A stretch of DNA of 64,000 nt, from the NCBI GenBank assembly GCA_963801255.1, contig CAWDEC010000008.1:248001-312000 (forward strand), read 5' to 3'. This DNA is from JAICXG01 sp963801255 (GTDB lineage: Bacteria > Verrucomicrobiota > Verrucomicrobiia > Chthoniobacterales > UBA10450). How positions within the stretch are numbered: position 1 is the stretch's first letter; the number at the start of each line of letters is the position of its first letter. Positions 1-7,420 of the stretch are shown one piece after another. Made by a program: the position numbers and the translations under genes. The notes under the pieces were generated by a model. The model made no database searches. It was not told where the DNA came from and saw only the letters and a program-made list of their open reading frames with translations.

Positions 1-163
1 AGCCAACGATCACTCGCCGGAAATTTTGCAACCCTTTTACCAAGCTCGGTCTAAAGCCGTCTTTCGACGACGCGATTCCATCGGAGCTGCGACCACGTCC
101 AAACGCTCAGCTGCGGCCTGTTTGATCCGGTTCGGGTCATCTTGCGCGCGAAGTTAACACCCT
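1..163. other. Window edge upstream of mlaE, no gene assigned
   Basis: Two plus-strand frames are open from the left edge. One runs to a TAA at 155-157, six bases before the mlaE start. The other runs to a TGA at 122-124. Either could be the tail of an upstream gene, but neither short translation shows a motif I recognise, so nothing is assigned. Confidence 0.4.
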
Positions 164-961
164 ATGCTGACCCGTTTCTTTACCAGCGTCGGCGCAGTCG
201 TGCTCGCTTCCTTCATTTACCTCGGCGAGCTGGTTATGCTGGCGGCCGAGGCGACGCGTTCGGCTTTTACCCATCGCATGCGTTGGCGTCTCTTCCTGCG
301 GCAGGTGGTCGACATCGGATTGCTCTCGCAACTCGTGGTCGTCATTACCGGCGGTTTTACCGGTGCGGTTTTCGCGGCGCAGACTTATTTTCAGTTTAAC
401 AAACTGGGTGTCGCCTCAGGTGTCGGAGCGGTTGTCTCCGCGGCGCTCTTTCGCGAGCTTGGACCTGTTCTCACCGGTCTCATGGTGACCGGTCGCGTGG
501 GTGCGGCCATGTCGGCTGAGATTGGGACGATGAAGGTTACCGAACAAATCGACGCCTTGCGCGCGCTCGCGGTGCATCCAGTCGATTATCTCGTCGTGCC
601 TCGCATGCTCGCGATGATCGTTTCGATGCCGTTGCTCGTCGCGGAGTGCATTGGCTTCGGCCTGGTGGCTGCCTACTTTGTTTCCGTCAACCTGCTCGAC
701 ATCAGCGGACCATATTACGTCGCCAATATGGTGCGCTGGACTTTGATGCGTGACATCATCATGGGTCTCGCAAAAGGATTTTGCTTTGCCCTTCTCATCG
801 TCGTGATCAGTTGCCACAAAGGCCTGACGAGCCGCGAAGGCGCGGTCGGAGTCGGGAGGGCGACGACGGAGGCCGTGGTCAATTCTTCGCTCGCCATTTT
901 GATCTCCAATTTTTTTCTGACCATGCTCCTGAACATCATTTTCCCCGCGGGCTGGCAGTAG
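164..961 (+). CDS. mlaE: MlaE-type ABC transporter permease (MCE/Mla lipid transport)
   Basis: Inner-membrane permease of an MCE-type ABC transporter that moves phospholipids between the inner and outer membranes. The 265-residue product has the usual MlaE length and several hydrophobic spans. It carries the conserved stretch RELGPVLTGLMVTGR (about 97-111) followed by EIGTMKVTEQIDAL (about 119-132), which is diagnostic of the MlaE/YrbE family, and a PR motif near 147. The gene is followed by an MlaF ATPase and an MlaD substrate-binding protein on the same strand, the canonical E-F-D order. The start at 164 is preceded by an in-frame stop region and gives a basic N-terminus before the first membrane span. 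MlaB and MlaC homologues are not visible nearby. Confidence 0.95.
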   Translation: MLTRFFTSVGAVVLASFIYLGELVMLAAEATRSAFTHRMRWRLFLRQVVDIGLLSQLVVVITGGFTGAVFAAQTYFQFNKLGVASGVGAVVSAALFRELGPVLTGLMVTGRVGAAMSAEIGTMKVTEQIDALRALAVHPVDYLVVPRMLAMIVSMPLLVAECIGFGLVAAYFVSVNLLDISGPYYVANMVRWTLMRDIIMGLAKGFCFALLIVVISCHKGLTSREGAVGVGRATTEAVVNSSLAILISNFFLTMLLNIIFPAGWQ

Positions 962-997
962 AAGGTTGAGAGAATGAGGAATTGAGAGGAAGGATTC

Positions 998-1801
998 GTG
1001 ATGCCTGAAGTGGCTGTCATCGCCAAACCCGCTCGCCCTGCCGTTCATCCTTCGATCCAGCCGATGATTGCGGTCCATGGCCTAACGAAACGCATTGGGA
1101 CGCAGGAGATTTTGCGCGGCGTCGATCTCGAGGTTGCGCCAGGCGAGACCCTCGTGATCATCGGGCGCAGTGGCGGCGGTAAAAGTGTGCTACTGAAAAA
1201 CCTTCTCGGTCTGATGCAGCCTAACGAAGGAGAAATTCACATCGACGGCCAGAATATCATCGGCATGAGTGAACGGCAGCTCGCCACCATCCGGCGCAAG
1301 GTCGGCATTCTCTTTCAAGGTGGCGCACTTTTCGATTCCATGACGGTGGAAGAAAACATTGCCTTTCCGCTCCGGGAAGCCGGTCTGCGCGACAGCAAAT
1401 TGATTCAGCAAAAAATCGCCGAGATCCTGGAGGTGATTGAGCTGCAGGGACAGGAGAAAAAACTGCCGGTGAACCTGAGCGGCGGGATGAAAAAACGCGT
1501 CGGCTTGGCCCGTGCCATTATCAATCAACCTTCCTGTATTCTCTACGACGAACCAACTTCAGGTCTCGACCCGGTCGTCTCCGACAGCATCAATCGCCTC
1601 ATCCGTCGTCTACAGGAACGTTACCATGTCACCAGCGTAGTCGTGACCCACGATATGAAGAGCGCCTATGATGTGGGGGATCACATTGCCTATTTGCACC
1701 AGGGCCGGATTTACTTTCACGGCACGCCGGAGGAAATTCAGACGTCGTCTGATCCAATCATTCAGGATTTTTTGATTGGGCGTTCGACGCGGCCAGACTA
1801 A
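998..1801 (+). CDS. mlaF: MlaF-type ABC transporter ATPase
   Basis: Cytoplasmic ATPase that powers the MCE lipid transporter. The 267-residue product has Walker A GRSGGGKS (56-63), a Q-loop FQGG (about 106-109), signature LSGGMKKR (160-167), Walker B ILYDEP (181-186) with the D-loop SGLDP, and an H-loop VTHD. SGGMKKR is typical of MlaF rather than of generic importers. A 36-bp gap separates it from mlaE, and its stop lies three bases before the mlaD start, so the three genes are very probably one operon. The N-terminal ~22 residues before the ABC fold look like an extension, so a slightly later start is possible. A CCTAACGA word lies at 1081 and another at 1220. Confidence 0.95.
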   Translation: MMPEVAVIAKPARPAVHPSIQPMIAVHGLTKRIGTQEILRGVDLEVAPGETLVIIGRSGGGKSVLLKNLLGLMQPNEGEIHIDGQNIIGMSERQLATIRRKVGILFQGGALFDSMTVEENIAFPLREAGLRDSKLIQQKIAEILEVIELQGQEKKLPVNLSGGMKKRVGLARAIINQPSCILYDEPTSGLDPVVSDSINRLIRRLQERYHVTSVVVTHDMKSAYDVGDHIAYLHQGRIYFHGTPEEIQTSSDPIIQDFLIGRSTRPD

Positions 1802-1804
1802 CGA

Positions 1805-2710
1805 ATGAACGAACGCGACCGCGGCTTGGAATTGAAGGTCGGGATATTCGTCGCCGTCGGGCTGACGATCCTGGCGGCGCTCGTGGTGCAGTTTGGCCGA
1901 TTGGGCGAAGGATTTAAAAGCTACTACGCGCTCACGATTCATTTCCCCGATGCCAGCGGACTGCTCAAAGGCTCCGATGTTTTGTTAGGCGGGGCCAAGG
2001 TTGGACTGGTTTCTGGCCCGCCGCGGCTAGTCGCTTCCGGACGCGGGGTAGATGTGCCACTGCGTATTTACGACTATGTGAAAATCGCACAGGACAGCCG
2101 TTTTGCTGTTGGGAGCGCGGGCCTGTTGGGCGATCGCTTTGTCACCATTACGCCGCCAGCGAAACCGCCCAGCGCCTATGTCGCCCACGGCGCGCGGCTA
2201 GAGGGTTCGCGGGACAAAGGAATCGATGACCTAACGAGCGAAGGCGGTGCGCTGATCAAAGACCTGCGCGGAACGATCGCGAAGATCGATACCACGATCG
2301 ATCATCTTAACAATCAGGCTTTCTCGAAAGCGAACATGGACCATCTGCAACAGACTTTTGATAACTTGAGCAAGACGACTGCGTCGCTTTCCGAGTCATC
2401 GAAAAAGATCGATGACGTGATTGAAAAGGCGGACGCAACCATGGGTTCTGCGAAAGAGACTGCGGACAAATTGCAGCTCGTTACGAGCGATGCGCGCAAG
2501 ACCATTCAATCGGCCGGTCGCGTCATGAATGCTGCCATGTCGGGCAATGGATTGCTTGCCTTGTTGCTAACCAATCAGGATGTGGCAAACGATCTCCGTG
2601 CCCTCGTTAGCAACCTTCGACAGCACGGCGTGCTCTTCTATCGCGACAGCGCCGCCAAACTCGCGCCGCCACCAGCCGCCACCCCGCCGCCGGCACATCG
2701 CACTCGTTAG
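1805..2710 (+). CDS. mlaD: MlaD-family MCE domain lipid-binding protein
   Basis: Periplasmic, membrane-anchored substrate-binding component of the MCE lipid transporter. The 301-residue product has one N-terminal membrane segment (about 12-31, LKVGIFVAVGLTI region). The MCE domain follows (about 37-120) with the characteristic FPDASGLLKGSDV and VLLGGAKVG strings. A long helical, Ser/Thr/Lys-rich region (about 150-230) probably forms a coiled coil. A proline-rich tail ends the protein. The length exceeds E. coli MlaD (about 183 aa), as is common for MCE proteins with helical extensions. The stop codon TAG is contributed by a TCGTTAGGC word at 2704-2712. Confidence 0.9.
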   Translation: MNERDRGLELKVGIFVAVGLTILAALVVQFGRLGEGFKSYYALTIHFPDASGLLKGSDVLLGGAKVGLVSGPPRLVASGRGVDVPLRIYDYVKIAQDSRFAVGSAGLLGDRFVTITPPAKPPSAYVAHGARLEGSRDKGIDDLTSEGGALIKDLRGTIAKIDTTIDHLNNQAFSKANMDHLQQTFDNLSKTTASLSESSKKIDDVIEKADATMGSAKETADKLQLVTSDARKTIQSAGRVMNAAMSGNGLLALLLTNQDVANDLRALVSNLRQHGVLFYRDSAAKLAPPPAATPPPAHRTR

Positions 2711-2716
2711 GCGCTG

Positions 2717-3730
2717 ATGACTCGGCAGTTGACCGTTAACCTTCTGCGGGTGCTCTTCCTCACCTTTTGCGGATCGGTCGGTCTCCTGGTCTCGTCTCAA
2801 ACATCCGGCAATCCTTTCCCCGGTTTGTTCGTCGGGCTGGTCTTCGGTCTTTTCATTGTGCTGATCGATCGACTTTTGAAAGGATTCTCCCTGCGCGCTT
2901 TCTCCTCCGCGACGCTGGGTTTGCTTCTCGGTTTGTTTTTCGCCAACCTTCTCTCCGCTTCGCAGGTCCTGCGCTATCAATCGGAGGATGTGCAGTGGAT
3001 CGCGCGGCTGCTTGTTTATTGCGCGTTTGGTTACCTCGGCATGATGCTCGCCATGCGAAGCAACCGCGACGAATTCTCGCTCATTATTCCTTATGTGCGC
3101 TTCGCGCGCGAAACCACCCAGCACGAGCCGCTCGTTATCGATACCAACATTATCATCGATGGGCGGATCGCGGAGTTATGTGCCACGGGATTCGTCAGCC
3201 GTGTCCTTGTCGTGCCGCGTTTCGTTTTGGGCGAATTGCAGCTCCTGGCCGATTCGCGCGAGAGCATCAAGCGCGAACGCGGGCGGCGCGGCTTGGAGAT
3301 TTTGAATCAGCTCCAGCAAGGGCGCGAGATAGACCTCACCATCCACGAGAGCGCCGAGGACGAAGACCTGACGGTGGACGCACGGCTCGTGCGCGTGGCA
3401 AAAGTCCTGCAGGCGCGGCTGTTGACTAACGATCAGGCACTATGCCAGGTGGCACGACTCCAGCAGGTGCCTGTTTTGAATTTGAACGATCTCGTGCGCG
3501 CTTTGCAGCCGCCGTTGATTGTGGGCGAAGAGCTGGAGCTAAACCTGGTGAAGGAAGGTCGCGACGCGCACCAGGCCGTCGGCTTCCTCCCAGATGGGAC
3601 GATGATTGTGGTCAATCACGCGCGCCAGCTGATCGGGAAAATGGCATCGGTTGTCGTTTCGAGCGCGCTGCAAACCGCGGGTGGCCGCTTGATTTTTGCC
3701 GAGCTGAAAGAGAACACGCGCCGCGCGTAG
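2717..3730 (+). CDS. Membrane PIN/TRAM domain protein (YacL-like)
   Basis: Predicted membrane-anchored nuclease-fold protein. Four hydrophobic segments occupy roughly residues 8-110. A PIN domain starts near 138 (VIDTNIIIDGR). Acidic residues at positions expected for a PIN active site are visible: D142, E173, D221 and D239 in LTND. A TRAM domain (about 270-330) closes the protein, suggesting RNA binding. The order TM-PIN-TRAM matches the YacL/PilT N-terminus-like family, whose substrate is not well established. It starts six bases after mlaD, so it is probably co-transcribed, but a functional link to lipid transport is not shown. Confidence 0.85.
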   Translation: MTRQLTVNLLRVLFLTFCGSVGLLVSSQTSGNPFPGLFVGLVFGLFIVLIDRLLKGFSLRAFSSATLGLLLGLFFANLLSASQVLRYQSEDVQWIARLLVYCAFGYLGMMLAMRSNRDEFSLIIPYVRFARETTQHEPLVIDTNIIIDGRIAELCATGFVSRVLVVPRFVLGELQLLADSRESIKRERGRRGLEILNQLQQGREIDLTIHESAEDEDLTVDARLVRVAKVLQARLLTNDQALCQVARLQQVPVLNLNDLVRALQPPLIVGEELELNLVKEGRDAHQAVGFLPDGTMIVVNHARQLIGKMASVVVSSALQTAGGRLIFAELKENTRRA

Positions 3731-3741
3731 AGCGGCAATTC

Positions 3742-4704
3742 TCAGCGCAGTCCGATTGCCTGACGGACCCGCGTCATCACCTCATTCGCGATCCCGTTGG
3801 CGCGTTCAGCACCGAGCGTTAGCACTTCCTCGATGTAGCCGGGACGAGCGAGAATTTCCTCACGCCGTTTCCGCATCGGCGCGAAGTATTCCCATAGCCT
3901 GACGAAAAGCTGTTTCTTAAAATCGCCATAGCCGCTTCCACCTTTCTCAAAAGCTGCCCGCATCGTCGCGGCCTCTTCGGGCGTAGCAACGAGCGAGAAA
4001 AGATGAAAAATCGTAGACTGTTCAGGATTTTTCGGCGCTTCCACCGGCATCGAATCGGTCACGATACTCATGACCCGTCTTCGCATTTCCTTTTCCTCGG
4101 AGAAAATGTCGATCGTGTTGCCGTAACTCTTGCTCATTTTCTGGCCGTCGAGTCCAGGGACGGTCTGGGTTGTTTCCTGAATGCGCGGCTGAGGAAGCTT
4201 GAGCGTTTCTCCGTAAGTCTCGTTGATCTTGGTGGCAAGATCGCGCGTAATTTCGACGTGCTGTTTTTGGTCGCGTCCCACCGGCACAAGGTCACTGTCG
4301 TAGATGAGGATATCGGCCGCCATCAGCACCGGATAGGTGAAAAGCCCAGCGGAAGCGGGAAGCCCTCGCGCGACTTTGTCCTTATAGGAATGTGCGCGCT
4401 CCAGTAGTCCCATGGGCGCTACGGTGTTCAAGATCCACGCCAGTTCCGCGACCTGGGGAATGTCGGATTGGAGGAAGAGCACGGCGCGTTCGGGATCGAG
4501 TCCACAAGCCAGAAAATCGAGCGCAACGCGGCGAACGTTCTCTCGCAGGAGCGCAGGATCGCGCACACTTGTTAGGGCGTGATAATCAGCGATGAAATAA
4601 AGCGCCTCGCCCTGCGTCTGGAGCTCGATCGCCGGGCGCATCATGCCGAAATAATTTCCGATGTGCAGGATGCCGCTCGGTTGAATACCGGAAAGGATAC
4701 GCAT
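3742..4704 (-). CDS. trpS: Tryptophan--tRNA ligase
   Basis: Cytoplasmic class I aminoacyl-tRNA synthetase that charges tRNA-Trp. The 320-residue product has the HIGH-type signature HIGN (14-17) within PSGILHIGNYFG, the adenine-loop signature KMSKS (189-193), and the family pattern DILIYDSDLVPVGRDQ (about 131-146). The length is normal for bacterial TrpS (about 330). It ends 11 bases from the convergent PIN/TRAM gene and lies downstream of the gspD-gspE cluster on the same strand, about 100 bp after a small gene, so it may or may not share that transcript. Confidence 0.97.
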   Translation of the reverse strand: MRILSGIQPSGILHIGNYFGMMRPAIELQTQGEALYFIADYHALTSVRDPALLRENVRRVALDFLACGLDPERAVLFLQSDIPQVAELAWILNTVAPMGLLERAHSYKDKVARGLPASAGLFTYPVLMAADILIYDSDLVPVGRDQKQHVEITRDLATKINETYGETLKLPQPRIQETTQTVPGLDGQKMSKSYGNTIDIFSEEKEMRRRVMSIVTDSMPVEAPKNPEQSTIFHLFSLVATPEEAATMRAAFEKGGSGYGDFKKQLFVRLWEYFAPMRKRREEILARPGYIEEVLTLGAERANGIANEVMTRVRQAIGLR

Positions 4705-4804
4705 TGGGTGGTGAGGTTAGATGCGAGAGCCGCAAAGCTCCAAGCAACTTATGTGGAGAATGCGCAGTGGACCGAAGCCAGGTAGCGTTGAATTCTCCGA
4801 TTCG

Positions 4805-5104
4805 TTAGGCGACGCTCTTTACTCCGCGATTCGATTCCCAGACGATGACGCCTGGGTGATCCTTGTGGCGAAAATACTCTACCGGCGGTTCTTCCTCGCT
4901 CGTGGCGATGAGATTGCCGGGATTGGCATTGGTTGGATTCATCTCGGGGATATGTTTCGCTGCCACGGCGCGCACTTCGTCACGCATCTTCTCATCGTCC
5001 AGAGGAGAGTCACCTTCGCCCTGCGCCTTGATGTAGATGGCACGCTGCTTCTCCTGGTCGTTAGGGTAAACGAGAAACTCAAACAGATAGGTCTTCACTT
5101 TCAT
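4805..5104 (-). CDS. Small conserved hypothetical protein
   Basis: I do not recognise the family. The proposed start at 5104 gives a 99-residue acidic protein beginning MKVKTYLFEFLVYPND. The open frame extends upstream to 5233, but the extra 43 residues look non-homologous and would reach almost to the gspE stop. The sequence has no signal peptide or membrane segment and ends in a short basic tail. It lies in the same direction as gspE and trpS and may belong to the same transcript. The TAA stop is supplied by a TCGTTAGGC word (4803-4811). Real gene probable, function unknown. Confidence 0.6.
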   Translation of the reverse strand: MKVKTYLFEFLVYPNDQEKQRAIYIKAQGEGDSPLDDEKMRDEVRAVAAKHIPEMNPTNANPGNLIATSEEEPPVEYFRHKDHPGVIVWESNRGVKSVA

Positions 5105-5244
5105 GTCCAAAGAGTGAAGGAAATCTTGCCACCGCTCAAGCCAGAGACACTGCGGCTTTTTAAGCGCGTGCGCACTTGCCAGCGAGTTGGCACGGGATGC
5201 GCCCGGTCTTGCGTCGACAATCTGCCCCGACAAACGGGCGCTTT

Positions 5245-6985
5245 TTAGCGCGACCCAACTGGTTCTGCCAAACCGGTCGTTTCGGCCATTACTTCATCCG
5301 TCTGAGTAACGCGCACGACTTCTTCGATGGTCGTTTTCCCCTCCGTGACCCGACGCCAGCCATCCTGCCGCAGGGTCTGCATGCCTTGCGAAATGGCGCA
5401 TTGCTTCAATTCCCCGCCGTCTGCCTTCTTCATGATGAGACGCTTAAGCGGCTCGGTGATGAGGCAGATTTCATAAATCGCGAGGCGGCCCTGGTAGCCA
5501 GTTTGTCGGCAGTTTTCGCAGCCGGCTCCGCGGTAAAACTTCATATCAGGCGGGAAAGCGGCCCCGATTTCATTGAGGTATTCAATCGGATAGCCCACCA
5601 CTTCCCTGCAGTCGGGGCAGATCGTGCGGACGAGGCGTTGGGCGAGAAACGCCTTCACGACTGAAGCGAGGAGAAATGGCTCTACCTCCATGTCAATCAG
5701 ACGTGTGATGCCACCGACCGCATCGTTTGTATGCAAAGTGCTAAAAACAAGGTGACCGGTCATGGCCGCGCGGATGGCGATATCAGCCGTCTCGACGTCG
5801 CGGATTTCTCCTACCATGACGACGTTCGGGTCCTGGCGCAGAATGTGACGCAAGCCTTTGGCGAAGGTGAGGTCGATTTCGGGCTTCACGTCGATCTGCG
5901 AGACGCCCGGGAGTCGATATTCGACTGGTTCTTCGATCGTGATAATACGGCGCTGAACGGAATTGATGCTGCTGAGGAAAGCAATAGAGGGAAGTCGATT
6001 TACCCGAACCGGTGGGCCCGGTCACAAGAACGATGCCGTTAGGCTGGGCAAGGAGCGACTTCATGATGCGCGTGTGCTCGGGGCTGAGGTCGAGCCGATC
6101 GAAGCCGAAGCTTTGTTGTTGATCGCGGCTGAGGAGACGGAGGCTTATGGACTCGCCGTTTACCGTTGGGATCGTGGAAACGCGCACGTCGATTTTCTGG
6201 TCGGCGCTTTCCAGGTTGATGCGGCCGTCCTGCGGCAGGCGGCGTTCGGCGATGTCCATGTGCGCCATGACCTTGAGGCGCGAGATGATGGCGGATTGCA
6301 GAAGGCGAAGCTGCGGCGGAACGGCAACCTCGTGGAGGATGCCGTCGATGCGATAACGAATGCGAAGGTCGTTTTCCAGCGGTTCGACGTGGATGTCGGT
6401 CGCGCGCTCGTGGATCGCTTCACGAATGATCTGATTGACGAATTTCACCACCGACGCTTCGGGATCGTCGGCATTGAGGTCAGTGCTGGTCTCGATGTCC
6501 TGCAGGCCTTCAAAGGAGCGGTTGGTTTTGAGGATCTCGTCGAAAGTCTCCGCACCCACGCCGTAGAGCGTTTTCATGGCGCGAAGAATCTGTGCGCGGG
6601 AGGCAAGAACCCATTCTGCAGGCTTATCGAGGAGCTGCGAGGCGAGCTGGCGCGCCGTCGAATTGAAGAGATCAAAGGTGGCCAGGACGATGGTATTTTC
6701 CTTAATCTCGATCGGCAGGATCTGATGCTGAAAAACGAAGCGGCTCGGCAGCACCTGTAACGTCGCGCGATCGATGCGCTTGGAGTCAACCGGCACCACC
6801 GGGACATTAAAAAAATCGCCGATTGCCTTAAGGAATTTCTGTTCCTCCACTTTCCCGGAGTTGAGCACCTCCTCGGTCCAGGAGCCGCCATTGAGGTTCG
6901 CGGTAAGGTGAGCGACCTCTTCTCGGCTGGAGACGCCGCTGGCAAGAAGAATGTCAGTAAGAGACTTACTAAGTGCCGGACTCAT
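5245..6985 (-). CDS. gspE: GspE/PilB-type secretion or pilus ATPase, split by a frameshift
   Basis: Hexameric ATPase that drives type II secretion or type IV pilus assembly. The first frame (6985 to about 5980) encodes an N-terminal MshEN/GspE-N domain, the conserved ATDIHVEP (about 195-202) and Walker A GPTGSGKS (323-330). After CF the frame departs from the family. The second frame (5889 to 5245) resumes with PEIDLTFAKGLRHILRQDP, Walker B GEIRD, the His box STLHTNDA and a four-cysteine zinc motif (CPDC and CENC). The two parts are joined by dropping one base from the TTT at 5978-5980 on the coding strand, a +1 shift. An assembly indel in a short homopolymer is likely; genuine inactivation cannot be excluded. 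It follows gspD and a peptidoglycan-binding lipoprotein. Confidence 0.9.
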
Positions 6986-6993
6986 TACTAACT

Positions 6994-7410
6994 CTAAGGC
7001 AAATGCAAAGCCCGCCGGACCCCGACGGTAAGTGTGCCGGTAACATGAAGGGCGTAGTTCCTTTGCATGCGCGCGATCGCGTCAGCCAGATTCGGGGAAA
7101 AAATTCCGTCGATTGGCCCGCAGTAGTAACCGTTGTTTCGGAGACCAATTTGCAGCGCACCAACATAAGCCGGATCACGAGCCAGGTTTTCCCCCGATCC
7201 GAAGTAGTAGGTCAGGCGGGTGGCATGACGCGGCGCGAACTCGGTCGGATTGAGACGTGGCATTTGGTGGAGAATGCCATACTCATCACGTTGCGAGAGC
7301 GGATCCTGATAAGGATCGTAAAAGAAAAACAATGGATCTGTGTCTGCCCAGGAGGAACAGGCCCAGATCAGAGGCATCGACGCAACAAGAAGGAGTAGCA
7401 AACGTCTCAT
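6994..7410 (-). CDS. Peptidoglycan-binding domain lipoprotein or secreted protein
   Basis: The 138-residue product begins with a basic, leucine-rich signal sequence ending near WACSSWA, so it is either a lipoprotein (Cys 18) or a cleaved secreted protein. Its C-terminal half (about 78-136) matches the PG_binding_1 fold: LQIGLRNNGYYCGPIDGIFSP-type pattern, then LADAIARMQRNYALHVTGTL. This domain docks proteins on peptidoglycan. The gene lies between gspD (10-bp gap) and gspE (8-bp gap) on the same strand. An accessory role in anchoring or threading the secretin through the cell wall is a reasonable inference. No enzymatic domain is visible. Confidence 0.8.
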   Translation of the reverse strand: MRRLLLLLVASMPLIWACSSWADTDPLFFFYDPYQDPLSQRDEYGILHQMPRLNPTEFAPRHATRLTYYFGSGENLARDPAYVGALQIGLRNNGYYCGPIDGIFSPNLADAIARMQRNYALHVTGTLTVGVRRALHLP

Positions 7411-7420
7411 GTCATCCTAA

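Noticed and set aside
416..1078. Long minus-strand frame antisense to mlaE (and many similar long frames elsewhere)
   Set aside because: His/Arg-rich translation without family resemblance; it is a shadow of the high-GC plus-strand gene.
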